The notes under the pieces are model-generated. The model worked only from the letters and a program-made list of their open reading frames with translations. It did not search any database and was not told the origin of the DNA. Position numbers and translations under genes: made by a program. Source: Micavibrio sp. (GTDB lineage: Bacteria; Pseudomonadota; Alphaproteobacteria; Micavibrionales; Micavibrionaceae). From it: 64,000 nt of DNA. Each line of letters begins with the position of its first letter. Within the stretch, counting starts at the first letter, position 1. Where the stretch lies: assembly GCA_030824965.1 (NCBI GenBank), contig JAPJQV010000004.1, forward strand, positions 206,994 through 270,993, in the 5' to 3' direction. Positions 17,040 to 25,851 of the stretch are shown piece after piece.

Positions 17040-20000
17040 ATGGCTTTTGGCATGATTGGCAGGTCAGGTGAAAATCCGGGCAAGGGCAACGGTATCCGCA
17101 AACGTGATGTCGCGTCTTATATGCTTCTGCCCAAGGTCTTGCCGCGGATCGGCGATCTTTTCTTCACAGGCTTTTATTTCTTTGCCTTTTTTATGGCGCA
17201 AGTATATCGCGGCGTCCGCCTTCTTCCCGCCAACCATCCAAGTCTAAACCCTGCCAATATGGGTCAGTTCGGCGTCCGTGACGTCATTGCCGAAGCGGCA
17301 CGTCATCTTGTATGGCGTAAAGAAAATATCGACCAGATCATCGTCTTTATCGCGATTCTGATTGGGCTTTTACTTCTTGTATTACAAGCCGCCACGTTTC
17401 TGGTTGCTTTGGCGGTGCCTCAGGCCATCGCGTCGACGCCCGGTTTCGGCTTTTCATCCATTTTCGGCGTTCCGGCTGGCGGTGCCTCCCAGGATATCGC
17501 CTTTATCCTGCTCGACCGCGTCTTTGGCGTTCCGGAAGTCTTCAATTCCTGCATTAGCACCAATACGCCTTGCTATGGCGTTAACCCGGTTTCGATGCAA
17601 TTCGACACGGCGACCACTGTTTATAAACCGGATGCTTTTCCGTGGCCGTACCATTACGGGCTTCACGCGCTCTTCCAGTTTTACAGTATGGGCCTGCTTT
17701 TAGTCGGCGTTTTCATTCTATTATATCTCGTGATCGTCGTTGTCGCTGAGACGGCGCAGACAGGTACGCCATTTGGCAAGCGTTTCAATACAGTCTGGGC
17801 GCCGATCCGCCTCGTCATGGCGTTTGGCCTGTTGATCCCGATCACAAACGGCCTTAACAGTGCGCAATATATCACCCTCTATGCTGCGAAATGGGGATCG
17901 AATTTCGCCACGAATGGCTGGATTGTTTTCAACAAAGCGATCTATGCCGATGTTGATAATAGCCTTGAGAACATGCACCAGAATATGAATATGGTCGTGA
18001 AGCCGAAAGAACCGCATGCCGAATCGCTTGTCCAGTTCATGACGCTCGCTCATATGTGCAAAGTCTATTCCGAGACCACGATGGCGGATCCCGATACGCT
18101 TGCCTATGAAAACGATGCTAAAAACAAATGCGACGCCGATGTAAAAGGCACGAAGATCGAAGCCTATCTGGTCAAGCCGGGCTTTGATTCCTCTAAAACC
18201 CAGCGTTTCTTGCGTGATGCCAGCTATCAGGAAGCACTGGATTTCTTCGGGAACGGCGATATCACGATCCGCTTTGGTGATCGTGGCTGTAAATCCAATT
18301 TTGCCATGGCGGGCAATGTTGCGCCGACTTGCGGGGAAATGGTTCTGCCGGTCAACGCCATCACTGACCCAGGGGCAAAGAAAGTTCAGGAAGGTTATTT
18401 CAACCTGATTAAATATATGTGGGGTGGCTACGGCTCAGGCTCGACGGTCATGAGCTATCAAAATACGAATACCAGCGGCGATGTAAGGCCTGAATTCAAT
18501 GCATGTACCCGCGACAGGTTTATTCCTTTCACAAATTCGAACGGTTCCGCCGATACGAATCTGCGCATGTACGCTCTTTCTTACTATCAAAACGGGATTG
18601 GCGGCGCCAGCAAGGGTGCTTGTGATCCTGAAAAATATCAAAATCTTCTCGAGCCCCCGCCTAACGGATGGTTTGGCGCCGCGGCTGAATCTTACACCTA
18701 CGGCAATGAAGCGAATACGGATGAAACGGCCGTTCAGACCGCGACAAGATGCTCGACGGAATATTGTGTCGATGAACCGTATATTATTCGCAATATCATC
18801 AAGCAGGGCGTAATTGCCGCGACAGCTGCGCTCGATAACGGCCAGTATAACGTCTCCGATGAAAACCTGCGCCGAGGCTGGGCCGTGGCCGGAATCTGGT
18901 ACAACAAAATCGCCGAGATGAACGGCGCCTTGATTGGCGCATCATGGGATATCCCTGCCCCGACACGTTATCCGCAAATCATGATGACGGTTTTGGATGA
19001 GAAAAAGAAAAGCAATGTCCAGACTTCGCCAAATGATATGTTCTGCCCTAATCTGGCCAATGCCAGCATGGACCTGCCGCAAGGTGAATCAGGCCGCGAC
19101 TACGCTCAGGCCATGTGCCGTGTCTATGACCAGTCCGCCGAACATAGAAAGTTAAAGCCAACCGGCAATGCCATGGCGGATTTCGTGAATTCGATCTTTG
19201 GACTTCAGGGCCTGTTTGATCTTAGATACGAAGATAACGCGCGGGCGCATCCTCTGGCGATGCTTGTCGGCGTCGGCAAAGGCCTGATCGAAGCGTCTAT
19301 CCGAAATCTTGGTATCGGTATCGCGGCAGGTCTTGGTCAGGTCATAGCCGGTTTGACGACCAACCAGACGGGGCCGGAACTACTTGGTGCCATCAGCTCG
19401 TTCTTCTTCTCGATCGCGACAATGACGCTCACCGCCGGTTTCATTCTCTTCTATGTTATCCCGTTTCTACCCTTTCTTTATTTCTTTTTCGCGGTCGGTA
19501 ACTGGCTGAAAGGTGTATTCGAAGCGATGGTCGGCGTGCCGCTCTGGGCGCTCGCGCATTTGCGCATCGACGGCAACGGCCTGCCCGGCGAAGCGGCGAT
19601 GAACGGCTATTTCATGCTCTTCGAAATTTTCCTGCGGCCCATAACTATTCTCTTCGGCTTCCTGGCATCGATCACCATCTTTGCTGCTATGGCGACCGTG
19701 CTACATGAAGTGTTCAAATTAGCTATTGATAATTTGACAGGTGCTGGCACAGCATCGGGTGCAGGACAAGCCATCGACAATTTCTTCTATACGGTTATGT
19801 ACGCGGTCATCATGTATATCATGGCGCTGTCTTCGTTTAAGCTTATCGACCTGATCCCGAACCAGATCATGCGCTGGATGGGTTCCAACGTTTCAACCTT
19901 CTCTGATATGCAAGGCAGTGCCGCGGAAAGCCTGACCAACTATACGGCGATTGCCGGATCGCAGATCGTCGGCGGTATGACCGGCGGCCTGAGACAGGGC

Positions 20001-20084
20001 TTCGGGGCCGGGGCACAAATGACCGGTGCGCTCGGTGGTGTGGCGAAGTCCGCCGCACAAGGCGCGAAAAACGCAGGTCAATGA
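17040..20084 (+). CDS. DotA/TraY-like membrane protein, third copy
   Basis: Third paralogue (1014 aa), separated from the second by 111 bp that contain a CtrA-type box, so it may have its own promoter. Starts MAFGMIGRSGENPGKGN, with AAGGGTG upstream. It contains the shared blocks TGTPFGKRFNTVWAPIR, NRKAEMNGA-like middle segments, FYVIPFLPFLYFFFAVG, VGVPLWALAHLRIDGNG and FKLIDLIPNQIMRWMG. The middle region has many Cys (for example CISTNTPC, CSTEYCVD), fitting an oxidising periplasmic location. The tail is Gly/Ala-rich. No dotB, icm or tra partner is in this window. Confidence 0.85.
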   Translation: MAFGMIGRSGENPGKGNGIRKRDVASYMLLPKVLPRIGDLFFTGFYFFAFFMAQVYRGVRLLPANHPSLNPANMGQFGVRDVIAEAARHLVWRKENIDQIIVFIAILIGLLLLVLQAATFLVALAVPQAIASTPGFGFSSIFGVPAGGASQDIAFILLDRVFGVPEVFNSCISTNTPCYGVNPVSMQFDTATTVYKPDAFPWPYHYGLHALFQFYSMGLLLVGVFILLYLVIVVVAETAQTGTPFGKRFNTVWAPIRLVMAFGLLIPITNGLNSAQYITLYAAKWGSNFATNGWIVFNKAIYADVDNSLENMHQNMNMVVKPKEPHAESLVQFMTLAHMCKVYSETTMADPDTLAYENDAKNKCDADVKGTKIEAYLVKPGFDSSKTQRFLRDASYQEALDFFGNGDITIRFGDRGCKSNFAMAGNVAPTCGEMVLPVNAITDPGAKKVQEGYFNLIKYMWGGYGSGSTVMSYQNTNTSGDVRPEFNACTRDRFIPFTNSNGSADTNLRMYALSYYQNGIGGASKGACDPEKYQNLLEPPPNGWFGAAAESYTYGNEANTDETAVQTATRCSTEYCVDEPYIIRNIIKQGVIAATAALDNGQYNVSDENLRRGWAVAGIWYNKIAEMNGALIGASWDIPAPTRYPQIMMTVLDEKKKSNVQTSPNDMFCPNLANASMDLPQGESGRDYAQAMCRVYDQSAEHRKLKPTGNAMADFVNSIFGLQGLFDLRYEDNARAHPLAMLVGVGKGLIEASIRNLGIGIAAGLGQVIAGLTTNQTGPELLGAISSFFFSIATMTLTAGFILFYVIPFLPFLYFFFAVGNWLKGVFEAMVGVPLWALAHLRIDGNGLPGEAAMNGYFMLFEIFLRPITILFGFLASITIFAAMATVLHEVFKLAIDNLTGAGTASGAGQAIDNFFYTVMYAVIMYIMALSSFKLIDLIPNQIMRWMGSNVSTFSDMQGSAAESLTNYTAIAGSQIVGGMTGGLRQGFGAGAQMTGALGGVAKSAAQGAKNAGQ

Positions 20085-20090
20085 TAATAA

Positions 20091-20116
20091 AAAAGCGGGA
20101 TAAAAATCCCGCTTTT
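20091..20116. terminator. Bidirectional intrinsic terminator
   Basis: AAAAGCGGGA-TAAAAA-TCCCGCTTTT is a perfect stem flanked by A and T runs. It lies between the convergent third DotA-like gene and mlaC and can serve both strands. Confidence 0.9.
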
Positions 20117-20135
20117 GAATTTGATCCAGTCAATT

Positions 20136-20837
20136 TTATTTCTTCGCAGGCGTTGGCGCCTTGCCGGATTTCAACTGCGCGATTAACGCATCGACATTAC
20201 CGCCGCCGCGCTGGATGACGGATGAAAACTCGCTACGCTGGGTAACGCTCATGCTGACGCCTGCTACCAATACATCGACAATCTTATAGCTCCCGCCTTT
20301 GTTGCGAACGCGCCAGTCGACCTGAACCTCTTCGCCGCCATTCGGTGGGACGAGGAAAGACGATACAAGCGTATCCTGGTTGCCGATGGAGCGGAAAGAA
20401 CGGACTTCGACTTTCTGGCCTTTATATTCTTCGAAACGGTTTGAATAAACATCGACAACCATCTTTCTGAACAACCCCAGATATTCTTTTTTCTGCGCTT
20501 CTGTCGCGGTATTCCAGTAACGGCCCAAGGCAAAGCGGCCGATTGTTTCAAGATCGAAGCTTTGGTCGAGAAGCTTGCGGAAATCTGCCGTTTTTTGTGC
20601 TTTCGACGCATTAGCGTCGGCCAGGAATTTTAGACCCTTGTCGGTCGTTGCCTTGACGAAATCGAATGCGCCGCGCTCTGTTGCTCCTGCCTGACCTGCC
20701 GAAGCTTCGGTATAGGTCACGCCTGACGGCGCTTCGCCCGCTGCGGCAGTGGCTTGGGCAGAAGTGGAAAGCATAGTTCCGGATAAAAGCGCAATCGCGC
20801 CTAGCAAGCAAATCGTTTTGGACGGGAAGTTCGGCAT
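20136..20837 (-). CDS. mlaC: MlaC / Ttg2D phospholipid-binding periplasmic protein
   Basis: Periplasmic shuttle of the Mla pathway, carrying phospholipid between the outer-membrane MlaA complex and the inner-membrane MlaFEDB transporter. The 233 aa start with a signal peptide (AIALLSGTMLSTSAQA) and contain the family pattern: FRKLLDQSFDLETIGRFALG, RYWNTATEAQKKEY, YSNRFEEYKGQKVEV and a C-terminal VDVLVAGVSMSVTQRSEF. Follows mlaA on the same strand after about 215 bp that contain a terminator-like hairpin. The other Mla genes are elsewhere. Confidence 0.92.
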   Translation of the reverse strand: MPNFPSKTICLLGAIALLSGTMLSTSAQATAAAGEAPSGVTYTEASAGQAGATERGAFDFVKATTDKGLKFLADANASKAQKTADFRKLLDQSFDLETIGRFALGRYWNTATEAQKKEYLGLFRKMVVDVYSNRFEEYKGQKVEVRSFRSIGNQDTLVSSFLVPPNGGEEVQVDWRVRNKGGSYKIVDVLVAGVSMSVTQRSEFSSVIQRGGGNVDALIAQLKSGKAPTPAKK

Positions 20838-20996
20838 TTTGAATCCTTATATGGTCAAAGTATAAAAGTGCTTAAAACAGTTTTGCGGTTTTTCAAAGAT
20901 AAATCTAAAAGCTACCGTCTCAATGGCTTTATTTTTATTCCATCTAATATAAAACGCTTTTACAGCGATTTTGTCCCCTCCAATGAGGAAAAACTA

Positions 20997-21026
20997 CGGC
21001 CATGAAGCGCTATGTCCTCATGGCCG
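20997..21026 (-). terminator. Hairpin between mlaA and mlaC (terminator or attenuator)
   Basis: CGGCCATGA (20997-21005) and TCATGGCCG (21018-21026) form a perfect 9-bp stem. Read on the minus strand it is followed by TAGTTTTTCC, a moderate T-run. It would end or attenuate the mlaA transcript, reducing mlaC expression. A 14-codon plus-strand reading frame inside it is considered accidental. Confidence 0.6.
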
Positions 21027-21052
21027 CCGCAATTCTTGATTTATAAAATCGG

Positions 21053-21793
21053 TTATTGAATATCCGGCAGATTCGAATCGCCTTCGCTGTCGCGTACTTG
21101 CGCTTCCCTACGCTGGGCATAGGAAGAACGGACTGCGGCATAATAATCGATCGAATTCTTTTTCAGATCGTCAAGAACGTCAAGAAGGCTCTCTCGCTTA
21201 TCAATCGAAGCAACGGCAACTTTCGCATAGAACCAGCCCTCGTTATCCGTATTGGTCAGGTAAAGTCTGAGCGGGTCCGTATAAGTATCGACCACCATGC
21301 CTGTCGCATCGCGCACGGAGCTAGAACCGAAAATCGGCAGGACGAGATAAGGCGAATTGCCAACACCCCAGACACCGAGTGTCTGGCCGAAATCTTCTTC
21401 TTCGTATTTCACGCCTTCTTTACCCGCAACGTCGAAGATACCCGCGACACCGAAAATTGTGTTGGCGGCAAATCTTGTCGTCGTATCCCCTGCGCCTTCC
21501 AGATCACCCTGTAAAAGATTGTTGGCCAGATTTTGTGGCGTTTTTAGGTTCTGAAGGAAATTACGGACACCTTCGCGCGCCGGTTGCGGCACGCCTTTGC
21601 GATAGCCTTTCGCCACCGGCTTTAAAACGGCTTCGTCGACGACATCGTTGAATTTGAAGATGCCGCGGTTCACGCCTTCGATAGGATCCTGAATTTCGCC
21701 GTCCGGCCCGGAAGCGCAGGCGCTCAAACCTAAGACAGCGATAACAGCCGCGGCGCTTAACAGGGATTTAAATGTTGAATTCTTTAATGTCAT
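21053..21793 (-). CDS. mlaA: MlaA (VacJ) outer-membrane lipoprotein
   Basis: Removes mislocalised phospholipids from the outer leaflet of the outer membrane. The 246 aa start with a lipoprotein signal (AVLGLSAC, lipidated Cys at about residue 26). The family core follows: DPIEGVNRGIFKFNDVVDE, then FLQNLKTPQNLANNLLQGD, then EDFGQTLGVWGVGNSPYLVLPIFGSSSVRD. Length is normal. First gene of the mlaA-mlaC pair; about 200 bp separate it from the end of lptG. Confidence 0.96.
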   Translation of the reverse strand: MTLKNSTFKSLLSAAAVIAVLGLSACASGPDGEIQDPIEGVNRGIFKFNDVVDEAVLKPVAKGYRKGVPQPAREGVRNFLQNLKTPQNLANNLLQGDLEGAGDTTTRFAANTIFGVAGIFDVAGKEGVKYEEEDFGQTLGVWGVGNSPYLVLPIFGSSSVRDATGMVVDTYTDPLRLYLTNTDNEGWFYAKVAVASIDKRESLLDVLDDLKKNSIDYYAAVRSSYAQRREAQVRDSEGDSNLPDIQ

Positions 21794-21990
21794 ATTTTCC
21801 CCAACACCCTGTAGTATTTTTGCAATGCTTCCACTACATCAGGTTTGAATTGAAATTTTATTAATTTTGCCGCCACTTCCATTTTTTCAAAGGCTTAAGC
21901 GACAGGTTATAAGGAATGGCACAAATTCGTCCAAGGTCAAGGGCAGGTCGTTAAGCGTCCATATCCTTGTTGCAAAAATACAACGCGTTT

Positions 21991-23088
21991 TTACCCATCT
22001 TCCAGCGTCAGCAAAGCGGCAACGCCCAGCAAACTGCCCAGCAATGCAGGACTCCACGCCGCAAGGAAAACAGGTATCTGATGGGTCGATCCCATAGCCT
22101 GAAGAAAACTGGATAGGAAAAACATGACAAATCCGATCACGACGCCGCCGATGATGAACAAAAATGTTCCGCCCTGACGCTGGGGCCGCAAGGCGACAGC
22201 CGCTGCCAGCAATATCATAGACATAAATAGAAACGGCTGGGCTAGCAAGTTCTGGAAATGAATTCTCAGCCGTGTCGAATCAAACCCTGTTTTGTCAAGC
22301 GTGGCGATAAAAGACGGTAATTTCCAAAAACCCATTGTTTCCGGTGTTGAAAAACTGTCCTCTATCTCGCGCGTGGTAAGCTTGGTTGGCAAAACCAGAG
22401 TCTGAACACGCTCCGGTTGTTCATTGGCCGCGTTTTGCACCGCATCCTGAAATACCCATTCACCGGTTTTAAGCTGGGCGGCTGTGGCATCGATTCTTTT
22501 CGTGAATATATCGTTCTTGTCGAAAAACAGGGTCATCACTTCCTGTAATTTCCAGCTTGGCATCTCGACCTTATCGGCATGCAACATGGCATATCCGTCC
22601 GATGTTTCTTGACGCAGCCATAATCCCTCGTCAAATAACGCGACGGTGGAATGATCGCTATCGAGATACATATTCTCCAAGAGCCTGAATTTACCGTAGA
22701 ATATCGCCCCGAGCGGATTGACGACAAAGGCGATTAGCAAGCCCGCTGCAGCTGCGACAGCTGCAATCGGGGCCAAAAACTGCCAGACCGAAACACCCGC
22801 CGAGCGCAAGACCACGAGTTCCTGACGCCGCGAAAGCTGCCAGAACGTAAATAAAGCACTGAACAGGATAATGAAGGGAAATATCGTCTGGCCGATTTCG
22901 GGAAGCTTTAAAAATCCCATTTGCACGACAAGGCTGAGCGGCACGTTTTCGAATTTGGCGGCACGGCGCAAAAGCTCGACCATATCGAGCATGTAAATCA
23001 GACCAAGTAATATCGCCGCCATGCCTAAAAGATTGATGGTGAAAGTGACAACCAGATATCGTGATAATGTTTTCGGGATTCTGATCAT
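21991..23088 (-). CDS. lptG: LPS export permease LptG
   Basis: Inner-membrane permease that with LptF and the LptB2 ATPase extracts lipopolysaccharide and feeds it to LptC. The 365 aa have three helices at each end around a periplasmic beta-jellyroll: PEIGQTIFPFIILFSALFTF with RRQELVVLRSAGVS, then VNPLGAIFYGKFRLLENMYL, and a C-terminal permease half. Start overlaps the lptF stop by 4 bp (ATGA), indicating translational coupling. Its partners lptC, lptA and lptB are in this window at 47.8-50.8 kb. Confidence 0.96.
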   Translation of the reverse strand: MIRIPKTLSRYLVVTFTINLLGMAAILLGLIYMLDMVELLRRAAKFENVPLSLVVQMGFLKLPEIGQTIFPFIILFSALFTFWQLSRRQELVVLRSAGVSVWQFLAPIAAVAAAAGLLIAFVVNPLGAIFYGKFRLLENMYLDSDHSTVALFDEGLWLRQETSDGYAMLHADKVEMPSWKLQEVMTLFFDKNDIFTKRIDATAAQLKTGEWVFQDAVQNAANEQPERVQTLVLPTKLTTREIEDSFSTPETMGFWKLPSFIATLDKTGFDSTRLRIHFQNLLAQPFLFMSMILLAAAVALRPQRQGGTFLFIIGGVVIGFVMFFLSSFLQAMGSTHQIPVFLAAWSPALLGSLLGVAALLTLEDG

Positions 23089-24221
23089 TCGTTTTCCCCT
23101 TCTTTTTCCCCAGGCTCAGGCGCAGACGAGGGCAAATGCCATAGCGAACTTAGCAACATAAGGCCTGCGATTATAGGGGCAATCGCGACTACGAACATCA
23201 GCGGCACGCCGATAAATGATTGCTTGGCAAGATTATACATAGCCAGAAACAAAACTTGCAGGACAATCATAATCGTCGTTGCAGCAAGAATCTTGCGGCT
23301 TTGTCCGCGCCGGTCGACCGATCCTAAAAGCAGGAAGCAAAGCGCGATAATTGTAAAGCTCGGCACCATTAACGGCGTTGCCAGCCGCTTGTAAATTTCC
23401 GTGATGAATTCGCCCCGTGCCTTGCGGTCATATTCGCTGTTTAAATCCGGATGCATCAATTCCAGCAATGTCCGTTCTTCCGGCTCCGCCCATCTTTTGC
23501 GCACCGGACCGTCTTCATCCGGCAAATCGATCGTGTACTGGTCGAAATTCAACCGCTTCAGTATTTTTTCCCTCCGGTCGAAATCATGGCGGGCACCATC
23601 ATAGACGATAACTTGCTGCCCCTGATCGGTCGACACAAGCATGCCGCGCTTTGCAATGACCGTCGTCGGCATTTCGTTTTTCTTGCGTCCGTCGTAAATG
23701 ATCAGACCCTGCAACTCTCCGTTGCCCGAACGCTCACGGATATAAACCATCAGGCCTTTTCCGGCCTGATTGAAAATCCCTTCACGGAAAAGCAGTGTCG
23801 ACATTTGCGTTTTTAAAAATACGCGCTGTTTCTGCATGGTTGACGTCGCCACCGGCGAGAGCCACGCCACGCAAAAAAACATAAACAAGGCAAACAGTCC
23901 TGACAAAACAAGTGCTGGCCGCGCCAGCCGCCAAGGTGAAAATCCTAATGCGCGCAAAACGACCAGCTCGCTCTCAAGCGTAAATTTATTATAAACAAAA
24001 AGAACCGATGCCATCAGCCCGATGGGAATAATGATTTCAAAAAACCGCGGCAAAGCGAGCATGGTCAATCCCCAGAATGACCATGCGCTGGCCCCGGAAT
24101 TGATGATAAGCTCCAAAAAACGCAAAGATTGCGTCAAAAGCACGATAGCGCTTAAAACGAGGGTCACGAAAATCGTGGCGGCAAATAGATTCCGGAAAAC
24201 ATAACGGTCGACGATAGGCAT
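23085..24221 (-). CDS. lptF: LPS export permease LptF
   Basis: Partner permease of LptG. The start at 24221 (MPIVDRYVFRNLFAAT, 378 aa) matches family N-termini; an in-frame upstream codon at 24275 would add 18 atypical residues. Features: LPRFFEIIIPIGLMASVLFVYN, then ESELVVLRALGFSPWRLARPAL, a periplasmic jellyroll, and LATPLMVPSFTIIALCFLLLG. Acidic hydrophilic C-terminal tail. Divergent from pepA; the gap of about 110 bp must hold both promoters. Confidence 0.95.
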   Translation of the reverse strand: MPIVDRYVFRNLFAATIFVTLVLSAIVLLTQSLRFLELIINSGASAWSFWGLTMLALPRFFEIIIPIGLMASVLFVYNKFTLESELVVLRALGFSPWRLARPALVLSGLFALFMFFCVAWLSPVATSTMQKQRVFLKTQMSTLLFREGIFNQAGKGLMVYIRERSGNGELQGLIIYDGRKKNEMPTTVIAKRGMLVSTDQGQQVIVYDGARHDFDRREKILKRLNFDQYTIDLPDEDGPVRKRWAEPEERTLLELMHPDLNSEYDRKARGEFITEIYKRLATPLMVPSFTIIALCFLLLGSVDRRGQSRKILAATTIMIVLQVLFLAMYNLAKQSFIGVPLMFVVAIAPIIAGLMLLSSLWHLPSSAPEPGEKEGENE

Positions 24222-24333
24222 ACTCGCGCAATCTAGCGCAGAGTTTCCTGTATTCCAAGATTCTTTACTCTTCACGCTTTTGGCTTATAGTCCTCCCTTA
24301 ACATTCAACTTTTCTTCAGGAAGCCGCTGTTTC

Positions 24334-25851
24334 ATGAGCCAAACGCCCGTCATCGAATTTGTCAAAACCCCAAAGCAGAAAATCGATACCGCCATTATCG
24401 GCGTTTTTTCGGATAAAAAACTAACGGAAAGCGCAGCGCTTGCCGACTCAGTTCTCGGCGGCATTATTTCGCACCAGCTTGCCACTCATAAAACCTTCAA
24501 AGGCGGGGAAGGACAATCCTTGAGCATCGCCCTGCCGCCGCGCTCTTCCTATCTGCGCGTGATCGTTTTAGGACTCGGCGATAAAAACAAACTCGATGTC
24601 AGTAAGGCTGAAACGATCGGCGGCCGCCTGTTATCCGCGTTGAACACGCAAGGGGCCGAGCGCGCCGTTTACCTCAACGCCGAAGAACTCGAAGCTACCG
24701 GTTTCGACCTTCTTCTGCAGATGATGTTCGGCCTGCGTCTTGGCAGCTATGAATTCGACAATTACAAGACCCAGCCGAAAAAAGACAAGGAAGAGCCGAA
24801 ACTCCAAAGCGTTTCGATCCTCACTGATAATGGCAAAAAACTTACAAAGGATTTCGCCGAGTTTGAAATCCTCGCTCAATCTGTTTTTATCACCCGCGAC
24901 CTTGTCAATGAACCGCCGAATGTCCTTTATCCTGAAAGCTTCGCAAATTTCATCAAGAAAACTCTTTCCCCTCTCGGCGTAAAAATCGAAATTTTCGACA
25001 AGAGCAAAATCGAGAAACTTGGCATGGGCCTTCTTTATGCCGTAGGTCAAGCTTCCGAACACGAGCCACGTTTCGTCGTCATGTCATGGCCCGGAAATCC
25101 GAAAAAGAAAAAACAAAAACCTGTCGCCCTTGTCGGTAAAGGCATGACCTATGATTCCGGCGGATTGAGCATCAAGCCCGGCGAAGCCATGGCGACGATG
25201 AAAATGGATATGGCAGGGGCAGGGGCCGTCGTTGGCGCGATGCACATGCTGGCCAAGCGTAAAACCTCCGCTCCTGTTGTTGCAGTTGTGCCGATCGCTG
25301 AAAACTCCATCTCTGATGAAGCCTACCGCCCGGACGATATCATTAAATCGTACAGCGGCAAGACGGTCGAGGTGTTGAACACCGACGCCGAAGGCCGTCT
25401 GATACTGGCGGATGCCCTGACCTATGTTCAGCAGAAATACGATCCTGAAATCATTATTGATCTCGCGACTCTGACCGGGGCAATTTTGATCGCGCTCGGC
25501 CTCGATTATTGCGGTGTTTTTTCCAATGACGACGATCTCTGGAACAAGATCGACGCGTCTGCAAAGAATACAGGAGAAAAAGTCTGGCGGATGCCGCTTG
25601 ATGAGAATTTCCGCCGCGAACTGGACTCCCCTTTCGCCGATATCAAGAATATCGGTAACGGACGTTTTGGCGGCTCGTCACTGGGCGCGGCCTTCCTGTC
25701 TGAATTCGTTGATAAAGGCCGCCCATGGGCTCACCTCGATATCGCAGGTGTCGCAACGATTAAATCCGTGCGCCCGACAAACCCGAAACCATTTGCCAGC
25801 GGATATGGCGTCCGCCTGTTGAACGATCTTATCAAAGAAAATTATGAGTAA
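24334..25851 (+). CDS. pepA: Cytosol (leucyl) aminopeptidase, M17 family
   Basis: Di-zinc/manganese aminopeptidase that removes N-terminal residues from peptides. The start at 24334 (MSQTPVIEFVK, 505 aa) has CAGGAAG upstream and matches the usual length (503 in E. coli). The C-terminal catalytic half contains VGKGMTYDSGGLSIKPG, KMDMAGAGAV and the metal signature NTDAEGRLILADAL. The arrangement lptG-lptF / pepA (divergent) is common in proteobacteria. Overlaps the radical SAM gene by 8 bp. Confidence 0.97.
   Translation: MSQTPVIEFVKTPKQKIDTAIIGVFSDKKLTESAALADSVLGGIISHQLATHKTFKGGEGQSLSIALPPRSSYLRVIVLGLGDKNKLDVSKAETIGGRLLSALNTQGAERAVYLNAEELEATGFDLLLQMMFGLRLGSYEFDNYKTQPKKDKEEPKLQSVSILTDNGKKLTKDFAEFEILAQSVFITRDLVNEPPNVLYPESFANFIKKTLSPLGVKIEIFDKSKIEKLGMGLLYAVGQASEHEPRFVVMSWPGNPKKKKQKPVALVGKGMTYDSGGLSIKPGEAMATMKMDMAGAGAVVGAMHMLAKRKTSAPVVAVVPIAENSISDEAYRPDDIIKSYSGKTVEVLNTDAEGRLILADALTYVQQKYDPEIIIDLATLTGAILIALGLDYCGVFSNDDDLWNKIDASAKNTGEKVWRMPLDENFRRELDSPFADIKNIGNGRFGGSSLGAAFLSEFVDKGRPWAHLDIAGVATIKSVRPTNPKPFASGYGVRLLNDLIKENYE

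Noticed and set aside
20998..21046. 14-codon plus-strand ORF starting in the mlaA-mlaC hairpin, with a GAGGA before it
   Set aside because: It is formed by the hairpin arms; both neighbouring genes are on the minus strand and the peptide has no recognisable feature.
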